Shown: positions 11,942 through 24,400, numbered from the stretch's first letter. The stretch is 64,000 nt of DNA from Epiperipatus broadwayi (GCA_028023455.1 JAQFVV010000021.1:8272853-8336852); one strand, 5' to 3'. Numbers and translations: made by a program. The notes: generated by a model not told the origin, from the sequence alone.

Positions 11942-12036
11942 TGCATATAACTAGAGTGGTTTGAACTCAGAACTTTTCAGGCTATTCATCTTTCATCTAT
12001 CTCAAGTAACCAACACACATGACCACACACTAAACT
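11942..12036 (-). mobile_element. Family 1 tRNA-like tail, isolated copy
   Basis: Read on the minus strand, it shows GTGGTCATGTGTGTTGGTTAC, GAGATAGATGAAAGATGAATAG and GAGTTCAAACCACTC. This is the same order as the 3' tail of the hammerhead repeats near 900-1000 and 44335-44410. The hammerhead segment is not present next to it, so this is a truncated copy. Confidence 0.55.
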
Positions 12037-12538
12037 TAACTTTTAAATAGCTCTCTGCATGTCAAAGTCATCTCTGAGAATTTCTCTCACTGGACAGCGG
12101 AGAGAAGGCAGTACGCACCATTCTTTTCAATTGCTGAATAATGAGATATTGAGTGTTTTTCATGCTTATTTGTCTTTCCATCTAAGAATACATAAATATC
12201 CATTTACTGATCAATGTTAGATGGCTTTGGTGGGTTGATTATGGTTTGCATAATTCCAAAAAATAATCTTAAATAAATATAATCAAACAACATAGCACAT
12301 CCTTTTATACACTTTATATAATGTAAAATACATTTTTATTACCCCATATTTTCAAAAATAGCTGACAGTTTTGATTGTTAAACAGTAATCTTCAGAGGGT
12401 TTTTTTCGAATTTAAGTAGTGAAAAGAACTCTGCAAAAGGCTGGGATGTGTCAATACTGCCTTGTATTTTGTTTTATAATGTAGTGCCATAAAACCCTGT
12501 ATTTTATATTTTGAAAAGTTTATAGAAGAGTATCTGGG
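12037..12538. other. AT-rich sequence, no gene seen
   Basis: No supported feature was found. Confidence 0.4.
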
Positions 12539-12702
12539 TATTGTTTATTTATACTGATTATCATAACTTATATTATTAATGCAGAAATATTGGGTAAAGC
12601 AAATGAAAATATTAATTATGGTATTGTTTATTTATACTGATTATCATAACTTATATTATTAATGCAGAAATATTGGGTAAAGCAAACGAAAATATTAATT
12701 AA
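12539..12702. repeat. Recent 83-bp tandem duplication
   Basis: Units 12539-12621 and 12622-12702 both start TATTGTTTATTTATACTG and end near GAAAATATTAATTA. The only internal difference I see is AAATG versus AAACG. Near identity implies a recent duplication. Confidence 0.9.
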
Positions 12703-12782
12703 TTGTAAAGTTTTAACTACCAGAATTTAACTCGCATCACATAAATGGCAAATGGATGCATTACCATTAAATCATTGGGCTT

Positions 12783-12783
12783 T

Positions 12784-12814
<31 letters not shown>

Positions 12815-13133
12815 GTAATCTAACTAATAAACAGAGAGGGAGAAGAGGAAGAGATGAAGAGAAAGGGGAGAGAGAGAGAGAGGAAAAGAAGGAGGAAAGA
12901 GGAATGAAAAGTAGGAAGAAAGAGAGAGGGATGGAAAGAAGGGAGGAAAAGAGAGAGAAAAGAGAGAGAAATAGATAGGGATAGAGAGAATGGAGAGAGA
13001 GAGGGAGTAAGATAAGAAAGGGAGAGAGATAAAGAGGGAGGGAGAGGAAAGAGACAGGAAGAGAGAGCGGGAAAAAATGGAGAGATGGGGGAGAGAGAGA
13101 AAGAGAGAAAAATGGAGGAAGAGAGAGAGATAT
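12783..13133. repeat. TA tract and 300-bp polypurine GA-rich repeat
   Basis: A (TA)n run (12783-12807) precedes about 300 bases that are almost purely A and G on this strand (GAGA, GAAAG and GGAAG motifs). The overlapping frames rich in Arg/Glu/Lys (plus) or Ser/Leu/Phe (minus) are by-products. Confidence 0.9.
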
Positions 13134-14560
13134 TGCAAAAAAAAATTTCAATGTGTCTTATGATGCAGAAAACATCATTTTTATGTTCACTTATCTAAAT
13201 AAGCAGTTCTATCCCAATTGTTAAGAGAAATGTGCCAATTTTTAATATATACAAATATTTTATAACAAATCAACAATATTTGTTTATAAGATTTGACTTA
13301 CTGATTTTTCATTATTGCCAATGTTAAATAATAATGTAGTCTATAGCTCAGCATCGCTACATCTATGATGCTTCTTCAAATGATAGAGGATTTACATCAT
13401 ATTTTACTTTGTTTAGTTTTTTGTTTTTTTAAAGATCAATATTCATTTGACAGATCTATTTGAAAATGATTTTTTATTATGAAACTAGTAAAAATATTTT
13501 CAAATTGTGTCAAACTTTTCAGCTAGGAAAAAATAAATCCTTAGTCAGTGTATTAGTAAATTACCAAAATGTTTTTAATGTCTACCATCAAAAAGGTTTT
13601 ATTATTTTTTTCATATGAACTAGTTGCTTTTTCTTTGACACAGCTGAATGATTTTTTTAGTATGGATACATTAGAATCATAACTCTCACTGATTGGCCAG
13701 ATAAATTACTATAATTATTCCTCAGTAAATAGAACAGCATACCTAACCAATCAGGAAGAACTATGGTTCTGGCGTATCATAGCAAAAGCATGCTCATCTG
13801 TGTCTAAAAAAAAGAAATTAATTTATATGTAGAAAATAAAACATTTTTGCTTGCAGATGTTAAAAATGTTCTGCTAATTTATTACAAATACAAATGGAAA
13901 GAAAAAAAATAATAATCAGCATATTATCACATTGCTTTTTCTTTATAAGTTTATAAATTTTAATTAAAAAATATTAAGCCACAATAAATTTTCCTGTTAA
14001 TTTTAGCTGATTAATAGTGAGTTATTAACATAATTAAAATTCTTAGTGGGTAATTGTTAATGAATCTACTTGCTAGCTTACAATCTGAGATTAAAATCCA
14101 AGCTGAATACACATAATTTTATAAATAGAAAACCAATAACTAACAAGATAGCATATCATTAAATACATCTCTAATTATTCATAACCATAAGATTAAGATT
14201 CCAATAAGATTTTTATTTAGAAAAATGAGTATGAGTGTGATAATTACGACTAAAACTGTAATATACTGAAATTTTACTGTAGGATATACTCCCATGCATA
14301 AATCTGTGTGAGTGGATAAAGTGAGTGGATAAGATTTTCTCTTAGCAAATTAGGATGTGGATAGAAATTATTGCCAAGGTGCAAAATAAAATTACAAATA
14401 CATAAATAACATAAACAATTGCTTAAAAGTTGATTGATCTTTTGATAGTAAAATTGTTTCACATATGAAGTCTAATTTGCATATATTAGTAAATGTCAAC
14501 AGCACTATAATGTTTCTCATTCTTCGGCTATGAATATGAGGTTAAAAGACCTCGAAAGTG
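13134..14560. other. AT-rich sequence, no gene seen
   Basis: No supported feature was found. The 62-residue frame at 14274-14462 has no recognisable motif. Confidence 0.4.
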
Positions 14561-14595
14561 CTAAGCCTGATATATATATATATATATTTCATATA

Positions 14596-14692
14596 TCAAA
14601 GCATCAGCCAGAAAGCGAACCTACAACAACTGTTTGCAAGCAACTGCTTGCAAGATAGCTGTGCTAACCTCTCGGCTACCAATGCTTGCCAT
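14596..14692 (-). mobile_element. tRNA-Ala-like SINE, copy 1
   Basis: On the minus strand, GCATTGGTAGCCGAGAGGTTAGC is a box-A/D-arm-like head, CTTGCAA could be an anticodon loop (TGC), and GTAGGTTCGCTTTCTGG is a T-arm/box-B-like end. TGATGC can close an acceptor with GCATTG. Compared with the copy at 38726 it carries a short insertion that repeats CTTGCAAgCA/GCTTGCAA. A (TA)n tract (about 14571-14588) abuts the 3' side. The same head occurs at 38726 and, reversed, at 39436. Confidence 0.65.
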
Positions 14693-14926
14693 TTAACTAT
14701 GATTTTTTTTAACTTCACCAACAAGCATTTTAAGCGCAATATAATTACTATAATTGCTAACATAATGAATAAAAGAAGGCAATAAATCAACTGTTGGCAG
14801 AAGGTTTCCTATTTGTTAAATAAAAGATAAATATGAACAATGTCGCTTTTTCCCTAAATATATCTATTATTTTTATTATTTTAATAGCTGTACCTATGGG
14901 GATGCTTGCATTATTAGATTAAAAAA

Positions 14927-15169
14927 CTATGACATAGTTGTAGACAGTGTATGAACACAGACTTTCACATGACCCACCACTCTCCACACTATCTTATAAC
15001 ACTGATACACCTGAACACCTATGTGAACACACATGTGTTCAGGTGTATCAGTGTTATGGGATAGTGTGGAGAGTGGTGGTTCATGTGAAAGTCTGTGCTC
15101 ATACCCTGTTTATTACATATATAGACACAGGTATATATAAGCCTGCGTATTTCATCTATGACATAGTTG
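14927..15169. mobile_element. Foldback element with 14-bp target-site duplication
   Basis: CTATGACATAGTTG is repeated exactly at 14927-14940 and 15156-15169, bounding a 215-bp insertion. Inside, arms 14949-15018 and 15035-15105 are near-perfect complements (outer GTATGAACACAGAC / GTCTGTGCTCATAC; inner CTGATACACCTGAACAC). A non-palindromic tail at 15106-15155 includes AGACACAGGTATATATAAGCCTG. The same arms and tail occur at 26847-27370, where hammerhead copies fill the middle. The duplication length suits target-primed or similar retrotransposition rather than a cut-and-paste element with a fixed short duplication. The overlapping 81- and 65-residue frames are artefacts of the palindrome. Confidence 0.8.
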
Positions 15170-15192
15170 ATAATTATAATATATTTAAATAA

Positions 15193-16025
15193 TACATACG
15201 TGGAAAAAGAATACATGGTTTATCATCAGTTGTTAAAAATAATTATTGTTAACACCTTTGTCATTTTTTAATGGCTGTTGATAACACATGTATTATTATT
15301 TTTGAAAATATTATTTAAATATATTTTAATTCTCAACTACATTACATAGCTTTATTCTACTAACATAAATGAAACCAACCTATGGTATTGCATAGAGTAA
15401 AATTAAAAATAAAAGAATATAATGGAATTGATTATTATAATATATTTTTAATTTTATATATATAAGGAAGATATATTCTGAGCAATTTAAATTTTTAATG
15501 TTTCATTATCTAAAGGCCATTTTTGATTTTTGACATATTGAATACCAAATAAAATTTATTTTGCTAATTTTCTCCATTTCTCTGTCTCACCACTATTATT
15601 AGACAGTTTGATAAAATATATTTACAACATCCACTTTCAAATTCTAGCTGTACCCTCATGTTATGAATTCCATTTTTAATTTGAGATGTATTGAACACCG
15701 AATAAAATTTTACTTGATAATTATCTTCATTTCTTTAGCTGTCCCCTTGAATTAGTATAACATTTGATAATTAAAATATATTTACATAATATTTTAGTAA
15801 ATAATTTATTTTATAAATTATTGTGTATAGTATTTAATAAAAGTTATATGTTTTGTGATATTGCTGTTGATAATTATTTATTGCAAATATTATGCAAATA
15901 TATTTTAATTATATAATCTTCTGTTAATGCAAGGAGACAGTTAACCAAATGAAGAGAATTACTAAGTAAAATTTTATTTCATCACATGATCAACATTTCT
16001 TATGCCTGCACGTAACTGTTATTAA
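15193..16025. repeat. AT-rich sequence with old dispersed repeats
   Basis: Segments near 15515-15620 and 15672-15795 share ATTGAATACC/ATTGAACACC followed by AATAAAATTT, CTCCATTTCT and AATATATTTACA. Similar pieces reappear at 16510-17180 on the other side of the foldback, so the foldback probably inserted into this repeat cluster. No gene was seen. Confidence 0.45.
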
Positions 16026-16039
16026 AACAGGCTAAATCT

Positions 16040-16495
16040 GTCCATACAGTAGTGCCACTCAGTGCAATTCAGAGTAATCAATGGATGCCAGAAGGCTTAT
16101 GCATAAAATCCCTATCTAATAATAATAGGATAGTGGTGGTTATGGTTATTAAAGAACCAAAGACACCAAAATGTATGGGTAGTGAATTGAGTTCAGACCT
16201 ATATGACTATATAAGTTATTGATCTAGGATTGAAAATATTATTGTGTTTTCAATTTTAGATTCATAGTTTTGTAGTAAAGTAGAGATAAAAGGTGGCTAC
16301 TGGAGACTTGCATTAGCTCCTAAGATCTAGATGCAGTGCTCTCAGATCCAAAGATCTTCACTGACAAAATCCACAAGCTAGTAATTAGTCTGGGGATATT
16401 GGATGAATAGGCACTAAATAGGGATTTTATGCACAAGCCTTCTGGCATCCATTGATTTCTCAGGCTTGCATTGAGTGGCACTACTGTATGGAGAG
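16040..16495 (+). mobile_element. Family 2 hammerhead element with inverted ends, copy 1
   Basis: The arms at 16040-16119 and 16412-16493 are complementary (TCCATACAGTAGTGCCACT / GTGGCACTACTGTATGGA; ATGGATGCCAGAAGGC / GCCTTCTGGCATCCAT). The interior holds shared blocks (ACACCAAAATGTATG, GAGTTCAGACC, GGATTGAAAATATT, TGCAGTGCTCTCAGATCC) and the hammerhead segment at 16345-16402. No protein is encoded. Copies lie at 51715-52575, 58560-58740 and 61285-61885. The overlapping 77-residue frame at 16452 is not a gene. Confidence 0.75.
16345..16402 (+). ncRNA. Degenerate hammerhead motif (family 2)
   Basis: CTGACAA (16361-16367) stands where CTGATGA is expected, GTAATTAGTC replaces GAAACTAGTC, and TGGGGATATTGGA can still pair as the 3' side of stem I. 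Several core positions are lost, so activity is not expected. Confidence 0.5.
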
Positions 16496-18930
16496 TTTTT
16501 TTCTGTTTTCAAATTTTATTTGGTATTCAATACATCATTTAAAATTTTTGTGTATTGTATTTAATAAAAGTTATATATTTTTGTGCAATATTATTGTTGA
16601 TATTTATTTTATATTTCTCATTGATAATTTTCAAAATGGCTGTAAAATTTTAATATCTTTGCAATATATCCAAATGAGAAATTAAATACATGGTCCAAAT
16701 GAAGTGTAAATAATTTAAAATATATTTATTCAATAAAATTTTACCAGAATTGCCAAAAACTAATATCTTTTTATTTCTGTGGTATGTATTTCAATACACA
16801 GGCCACATCTTACATTATCTTGTGATAATATACGTAAAGGGAAATAATAGTTTATCAAATTCAATATTTTTCTTGCTGTACCTATGACATTTTAAATTTC
16901 ACTTTTTCGCATGTTAGATATATTTAAACTGACATTCTAAAAGCATATCAATTTCATAGTAAAAGTTTATTAAATTCAGATTTCTCTCACCATACTGACA
17001 CCATTTTAAATTTTACTTGAGCACATGTTAAATATATATTTGAACTGAAAATCTAAAAGTTTATCAAATTCATTATTATACCTGATCAAATTATTCATTA
17101 TTCAAATGAGAAATTAAATACACGATTACACAATCAAATTAATTTAAAATATATTTACAAAATCAAATTTTATCTGGTTTTATAAAAATTATAATTCTTA
17201 TTTTTTAAAAAATTTAATTTTGTAATCTTTTAATCAGTGCTGCAGTGCTGCCCTCTTTTTATGACATCATTCAAAAACAATTACAATATAAATTTTCCAC
17301 ACCTTTTTATACTGGAAATCACCTTTTTTTACGCTATTAAAGTAAAAATTTATGTTACATATATACACAGGGTAAATCCTTCTGATGTCTCAATTGTGGA
17401 TGAGTAAGATATATTTATATTGTAATTATTTTTAAATCATTATTATTTATTTTATTATTTTGACAGTTTTATTTTTAAATAAATCATTATTTTAATTAAA
17501 AAATTTTGAATTTGATTATTGTGTGAACGAAAATAACAACAATAAATTAAATTTCTTTAATTTTGAAAATATTATTTTCAATTGATTATGCACAATGTCA
17601 TTAATTTGAAAATGTTGCCTGTTTAAATTGATTTAGTTTCACCGTATATGTTCAAAATTGCTTTAATAATTAATAAGAATTTCTCATTTATTAGATTAAG
17701 AATTAGTTGAAATTTTTTTTTTAAAAAAAAAAATATGATTTTATTATAAGAAAATGGGGCAGAATTGTGAATATTTAACATCATTTAGTAATAATTTATC
17801 ACTTTATAAAAAATAACAATAAAATTATAATACCACCTTTTTTTTATTATAATGAACAGCTTGCTAGTAGTAGTGCATTTCGCTGGTGAGCAAAGAGTCC
17901 TGATTCAATTATTAAGTTAGAAATAAAAAGCAAGAATATAAAAAGCCATAAGAATTATTCCAGATTTAACATGGGGGTGTGTGTCTAAATATTGGTCAGG
18001 GCTCTGAAGATTTAAAAAAAAGGAAAAAAAAACAACGGAAAGCAGCAGCAATATTGTAATACATCATCAGCAGTCTTAGGACTAAAAATAAATGAGAGTA
18101 ACGTCAAACCATGGGCTTAAAATCCTAACATGGATCATACTTCCCTATATTAACCTAGGATCCTTGCTTTTATTTTTTGATATGCCAACTAATAATTGGA
18201 TGTGTTTATGAACTCACTCTGAGTCCAGGTGTCTTAAATGAATTTTGTATTCTATTAAAAATCCTCAACCATTTGAAAAGTTTATAAGTTTTTTATCCAA
18301 GTTTGAACCCTATATTTTATCCAGGTTTGAACCCTGTATTTTATCCAAGTTTGAACCCTGGATTATTTGAATGACTAGCAACATAAAGTATATTTTTAGT
18401 TGCATCCAAATAAAATTTAAGCATTATAGAACATCTAATCAGATCTGCACATTAGTCACCCAGATAATTTTGGGTGGTTTGAGATAAAATCTTAATAAAT
18501 GTAAATAGAACTCACTGTAGTAATAGAGAAAAAAAGAAAGGAGTTTAAACCTGGGTTCCCTATTTATGAATCATGGTTCCCTAAGTAGTTAAGTGTTTAA
18601 GAGTCGGGGCACTGAAATCATTGTTAGTTCCAATTATTATTAGAGTAACATTCTCCATGAAGGTTTTTAACATGCATATCTTGTAACATACTACATACCA
18701 TGCTTTCCAGCTTCAGGAAATTTTGCATGAATAATTAGATAAAAGTAGGAATAAAGATAAATACTAAAAAAATTGAAAAAATATTTAATAGATTTTCTCG
18801 GAAAAAAAATAATTAAAGATTGATAATTAAAATATAAAAAAATTAATGACAAATATCTTAATCAAATTATTAATGAAATTAATCATAGAATTAAACCTAG
18901 GTGAAGTACTTTTAATATAAATCACTAAGT
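16496..18930. other. AT-rich sequence with old repeats, no gene seen
   Basis: Blocks resembling 15500-15800 recur near 16520-16740 and 17090-17180. A tRNA-like fragment near 17866-17915 (GCTTGCTAGTAGTAGTGCATT, then GTCCTGATTCAATTATTA) may be SINE debris. A three-fold short repeat of TTATCCA(A/G)GTTTGAACCCT occurs at about 18293-18361. No coding frame is supported. Confidence 0.4.
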
Positions 18931-18934
18931 AGCA

Positions 18935-19390
18935 AAAGAAAATACATTTGTATGTTTGAAAAGGAAAATTTTTAATAGATGTGCTTTACCAATTTCACTT
19001 TGGAATCTGAGACTTGAACACTTAACAGTAGAGCAATAGAATTCAGACCATTCAACAAAATATGCAATGATGTAAGTTATGAGTAATAAGAAGATATCAC
19101 AAATGAAACACATAGGTGAGAGAATAAATATGTATTATTGACACTATTGAAAGTATTAAGAGATTTGTATGAAGCTGGGTTGACATACTCCTATAAGAAA
19201 TGATAATAGATTGAATCTTGGATCCCAAAACATTTTAAAAGGCCTAGAAAAATAAAATATGGCATGGATGAATAAAATAAGGAAGTTTTATGTATGATGT
19301 AAAGAAAAAACCTATAGATTAGAGAAACTTGATTATAACTTACTGAGATATCCTGCATTCTGTATGTAAATTTTAAATTATTGTGAGAAC
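18935..19390 (+). pseudogene. Heavily decayed RTE-type LINE 3' fragment
   Basis: Translated with frameshifts and stops, 18945-19060 reads like ICMFEKENF..MCFTNF..ESET.TLNSRAIEF. This parallels MCLKRKVFNKCVLPVLTYGSETWTLNRRAIQ of the better copy at 39829-40312. At 19195-19300, IPKHFKRPRK and MDEIRK parallel the IPRDCKRPRKRPHVRWMDEIRK end of the same protein. The segment between is missing or unrecognisable. It is an old dead copy, recognised only by comparison within the window. Confidence 0.6.
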
Positions 19391-19635
19391 AATAATAATA
19401 TATAAATTAAGCAGAGGTACTTTTAATTATATTACATTGCAATCATTATCAACTGAAGTCATGTAAATAAAAAAAAAGCATATTCCATGTAATTTTCCAA
19501 GAGCTGCATATAGGATATGAGCAAATTGTTTATCAGAATCTGCTAATATTGGTATACATACTTCTTGGGAAATCATGTGGTAGATGTTTTCTTTTGTCTG
19601 CATAACTTCAGTTAATAATGATTACAACGAAATTG

Positions 19636-19912
19636 AAAGTATAAATCTATTATAATTATTTACTCATTAGTATAAGTAGATTACATAGAAGCTAAGATTC
19701 TAAATACAGCTTCAGACCATATTCATGTTAGCTGCTTATAGCATTATATTTTTGAAGAAAAAAAAGTATTTCATGTCAAAATAAGTTATTAATAATTTAA
19801 ATTTTTTGATATCTAATAAATATAGTGAAATATGAAAGATATTAAAAAGAAACATGAATCACATAACTTCAAAATTGCATTAAAATAATCCGCATAAAAT
19901 GAGACCCAGGTG
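19636..19912 (+). mobile_element. 5'-truncated pogo/Tigger-like element
   Basis: It matches the last ~280 bp of the elements at 44792-46014 and 59413-60386 (GTATAAATCTATTAT, CAGACCATATTCATGTTAGCTGC, AAGTATTTCATGTCAAAATAAG) and ends in the shared terminal repeat CCGCATAAAATGAGACCCAGGTG followed by TA. The 5' end is missing. The hammerhead-related sequence at 20045 follows closely. Confidence 0.7.
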
Positions 19913-20044
19913 TATATAAAAACTTGTACATCATATGACTTATATAGCTTGCATGTACAAATATGTAAAATAAAGAGCATACAATAAGATTTTTTAAATG
20001 ATAAATGCTACAAGAGAAAGCATTCAAATCATCTTTATCTAGGA

Positions 20045-20101
20045 TTGTCCCCATCCCCAGACCAGTTTCGAGCTATGACTCTCTTCAGTGAGGAGCTACA
20101 A
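20045..20101 (-). ncRNA. Hammerhead ribozyme candidate with intact core
   Basis: Read on the minus strand: CCTCA, CTGAAGA (20088 to 20082, fits CUGANGA), stem II GAGT/GCTC with loop CATA (20081-20070; the T-G pair is a wobble), GAAA (20069-20066), CTGG as a minimal helix III, then TC (cleavage expected after 20060) and TGGGG (20059-20055), which pairs with CCTCA with one wobble. An outer TTGT/ACAA pairing extends stem I across an internal loop. All invariant core bases are present. Helix III is very short, as described for hammerheads of Penelope-like elements and retrozymes, so activity may need dimers. Confidence 0.6.
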
Positions 20102-20462
20102 AATCAGATTTAAAACTCCAACTCAAACAAAGCATTTATCTAATAGTCAACTTTTAAGAAGATCTGAAATTTTCAGACATCTACATGTCTTTAAATTTAG
20201 TTCTCCAACTGAAATAATCATATGAATCTAAACTTAATTCAGATATGCCATATATTAATAGGTTTAGCCAAAGCCCCAGCAGCAAAATAATAGTAATAAA
20301 ATAAAGTCATATATCACATGACTTATATAGCTTGCACTTACAAATATATATAGCTGGATTTGAAAAAAAAATTATGTCTGAAAATTTCAGAGTTTCTACT
20401 TAAATATTACGTATGAAATAAGTGCTGGATTTTGAGTTGATATTTTAGATCTGGTGTCTGAA

Positions 20463-20525
20463 TATTCTAGCTCTCCACTGACATAAGCCATAAGCTTGAA
20501 ACCAGTTGGTCTGAAGATGGGGAAG
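20463..20525 (+). ncRNA. Degenerate hammerhead motif
   Basis: CTCCA CTGACAT is followed by a good stem II (AAGC CATAA GCTT), GAAA, CCAGTTGG, TC and TGAAGATGGGGA. The CUGANGA box is damaged at two positions, so it should be inactive. It is the plus-strand partner of the motif at 20045-20101. Confidence 0.45.
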
Positions 20526-20600
20526 TTCTGGATAAAGATTTTAAATATTTTCTCATACCACACTTATTAATTAAAGGCTTGTTTGAACTATTGGTATGCT

Positions 20601-21485
20601 CCCTGTATTATACATAAGTGTAATAATGCTCAAGGCTAAATGGATTTGTAAGTGATCATTAAAAAGCAATCAAAATCAATCTTTCTTGCTAAAAGAAGAT
20701 TGCTTTGACAACAATTTGAAATTGTTGATAATTATTGATATTACACTTGTTTATGTGGTGACTGATTTTTAATGATATATATATATAAATAAACATTAAA
20801 AGCATAAAGCTAAACTAGCCAATAATTAATCAAAATTACCCCAAATTCACAACTCAATCTGACTACATCAGCAACTTGAGAAGTATCCTTGTAGCAGAGA
20901 AACCATTGGTAATGTTTTAGAATTTATTTTCTTGGCTAATCTGGTTGAGTTGTAAATTTGGAGTAATTTTGATTATATATATATATATATGTTTTTTGAT
21001 TACAAAATCGTATGACAAAATGAAGTTTTGCTTTTTATTTTTATAATCTGAAGTTCACCAAAGTTAATCCTAGAATGCATCAACTTTGTTGTATATATCA
21101 CAAGTTGGTCATTCATGTTAAAAGAGGTTGAATAATTTCAGGAATTTCTGAAAAGTGATAAGATAAAAATTTAGCCAATGAAAGTTTTATTTCTACTGTA
21201 TTCAATATAATACCAATTATTTTATCTGCAATGTATTGCGAATGAGAATCATTTTGTTTAGCCTAGAACTTGTCATTTTTTTCTACATTGTGATACCATG
21301 AATGGATATTAGGAGCTTATAAATCATTGTTATTATATTATATATATGAATATCATGTTTTCTATGATGACAGTTCATTATAAAATTATAATGATTGCCA
21401 CTTACTAATTTGTCTTAAAATTTGTTAATATTGTGACAAACTCATCATACAGTTGTGTCATGCAATGTTTAGTGGTTACCTTATT
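20601..21485. other. AT-rich sequence, no gene seen
   Basis: GGTAATTTTGATT-like blocks near 20830 and 20960 are inverted relative to each other (ATCAAAATTACCCCAAATT / AATTTGGAGTAATTTTGAT). This suggests a small foldback of about 150 bp around 20820-20985. No gene was seen. Confidence 0.45.
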
Positions 21486-24400
21486 GGTAGTTTATGATTA
21501 GGTGTACTGTGGCCACTAGGCACTTAGCAGTACCATCAAGAACCCCCAAGAAGCCTGCTAGTAATAAATTTCTATCCAAAAATCTCTGAAATTGACAAAT
21601 TAAAATGCCTAAGGCATAGTCAATCGAACAAATCCTTCCAAAATACAAATTAAAAAAAAATTGAAAGAAAACTGTATAAAATTAGAATTACTAAAACAGA
21701 AAAACTATAATACTAAATGTCAAAAAAAATAATGAAGTTTCATTAATGGCAGATGATGGAAATGCAGTAATTGTTAAAAAAAATTCTCTGACATTCAACA
21801 CTGTTACATGGGGTGTAATAATTCACAAACCTTAATAACAGATTACTACTTAATAAGTAATTAAATATAGATAACGAGCTCATAGCTTTTTAAAAAATAA
21901 AAGTAGCTATAAATTACAAAAACAGAATTTGGTCTAATACATAAAACACAACCCCATCCCTTGCATGATTAAAAATAAGTACTTTTCAAAAATATACTAA
22001 ATTTCATCAATATTTAAAAAAATAAAAGACTTTTAACATTTGCAAATATGCCTGTGTGATCATATTTTAAAGCAGCGATTTATATAAGCTAAAAAGCAAT
22101 AAGAACATTACACAAGAGCTCTTCTAATTGTCTTTCCCAAAAATTTATTAAATTAATTATACTCTGCTTTGAAATTATGGCATATCCATTAAATATTATA
22201 AATTTTTAAAATAGATTTATAGAGATCTGTAGTGAAAAATATTACCAATTTTCTTTCAAACTGAGTTGTCCAGCATTTGATGTTTGCAGCATAAAATTTC
22301 ATTAAAAAGAACATTATTATTTGGAGCCTTATTGGAGTACAATTATTTAGAGAACAGATTACAGCACACAACTAATAACAGCAGATTAAATAATGATGGT
22401 TATTTAGTGGTTTAAAAAATACAAAGATGGCAGGATTTAGCAATTATAGTTCCGCAAAAAATAGGCAAAAAGCAGTTTCAAATTTTTAGGCTTCCGGTGC
22501 AAAATTATTTAAAGAAACATTCAAATTTTGAGGCTTATTAGAGAAAAATTGTTTAGAAAAGCAGCACCATTTTCTATTCACTTGGAGATCACCATTGTTT
22601 TATTTACTAAGATAAAAGAACTAAGTTAAGAAGTTTAACAATAGAAAGCTAAATTTTATAATTTTAAAAAAGGAGTTGTAAAAGCTAATGGATTTTTAAT
22701 TAATTTTTGTTTTTTTATAGCTAATAGTTTTTATGCTGCAAATAACCTTCTTTTTGCTTATTTTTTGCCAAACTATAATTGTTTGCTAAAGCCTGCTGTT
22801 AATTTTTGCCATCTTTGTTGTATTTTTTAAACTACCAAATAACCTGTGTTATTTAATCTGCTATTATTAGTTAAGTGTGCTGCAATGTGTTCTTTAAATA
22901 AGTGTACTCCAATAAGGCTCAAAACAATATTCTTTTTAATGGATTTTTATGCTGCAAACATCAAATGCTGGACAACTCCGCCTGGAAGAAAATTGATATT
23001 TTTATTGCAGATCTCTATACATCTATTTTAAAAACTTATAATATTTAAATGATATGCCATAATTTCAAAGCAGAGAATAATTAATTTGATAAACTTTTGG
23101 GAAAGATGATTAGAAGCTCTCTGGTGTAATGTTCTTATTGCATTTTAGCTTATATAAATCACTGCTTTGAAATCTGATCACACAGGCATATTTGCAAATG
23201 TTGAAAGTCTTTTATTTTTTTAAATATTGATGAAATTTAGTATATTTTTGAAACATGCTTACTTTTGATCATGCAGGGGGGGTATTATATATATTAGAGC
23301 AAGTTCTGTGTTTTTGTAATTTATAATTACTTTTATTTTTTAAATAGCTATGAGCTTGCTGTTATCTATATTTAATTACTTAATAAGTAGTAATCTGTTA
23401 TTAAAGTTTGTGAATTATTACACCCCACATAATAGTGTTGAATGTTAAATAAATTTTTTTAACAAGTACTGAATTCCTGTCATCCCCCAATTAACCCTTG
23501 TGGTGGCCAGTATTTTATTAACTGAGTGAGGTAAAAATGTAAACTTTTAATTAGCCAAAATCACACTGAAGCCTCAAAATATATTTGTTTTTTAATATTA
23601 TATTCACTTTAGTTTCATTTGTAAAATGTATATTAATAATTTGTCAGGTTATCAAAGTGAATGAAAGTTTTTTCAAAAATAAATTCCTATTTATTTTTAA
23701 AGAAATATTCGATAGTGGCAAATTTAAAAATGAAAGTTATTGACCAATTAAAAAGAGTTGCTGACGTAGTGTTAGTTTTATGTTATGGAAAAGTAAATAC
23801 TTTTTTGCTAAAATCTTAAATATTTTTACTAAAATTTTTACTAAAATCTTAAATATTTTTCTAAAATAATTTATTTTTAGCATATTTTATCAAAATAATT
23901 TTATAATTTGTCAAAAAATACTTTTGAAAGGGTCTAAAATATTTGTTTATCATTTTCATAGCATTTTTCTTTGATTAGGCAGTTTTCTTTGTCCTTGACA
24001 GTGAATCAGAAGGTCCTTGATGGCTAAGAGCCAATCAGCTTGAAGCTTATTTCTTTGTTTGAGCTTTACCGAGAGTTTTATTGATTTTTTACTTGTAAAA
24101 TAATTCAAGAGAGGGCAGCATCTTACAGAACTTTTTAAAACCTTTCCAATGACTGCAAAATCTTTAGCATACCATTAAAAATTATGAAATTCGAGTGACG
24201 TCAAGCGGATACGAGTCAACTCGAACCAAAAATGCTAAAGGTTAATGAAGTTTCATTAACTTTTTTGACATTTAGTATTATAGCTTTTCTGTTTTTGTAA
24301 TTCAAATGTTATAGCATTTTCTTCCATTTTTTTTTTAATTTGTATTTTAGAATGATTTGTTCGAATTACTTTACCTTAGGCTTTTTAATTTGTTGATTTC

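Larger units (their letters stand above)
19913..20600. mobile_element. Repeat cluster related to family 2, two opposed hammerhead-like motifs
   Basis: CATATGACTTATATAGCTTGCA occurs near 19933 and again near 20317. Around these, a minus-strand hammerhead (20045-20101) and a plus-strand degenerate one (20463-20525) share the context TCTGG(G/A)GATGGGGA and GATAAAG. A fragment with GATAAATGCTA..AGAGAAAGCATTCAAAT (20000-20035) is repeated near 37853-37880. The ends of the element are not clear. Confidence 0.5.

Noticed and set aside
12745-13151. Arg/Glu-rich and Ser/Leu-rich frames
   Set aside because: They lie in a GA-rich polypurine repeat.
14947-15216. 81- and 65-residue frames on both strands
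   Set aside because: Both are produced by the palindromic arms of the foldback element.
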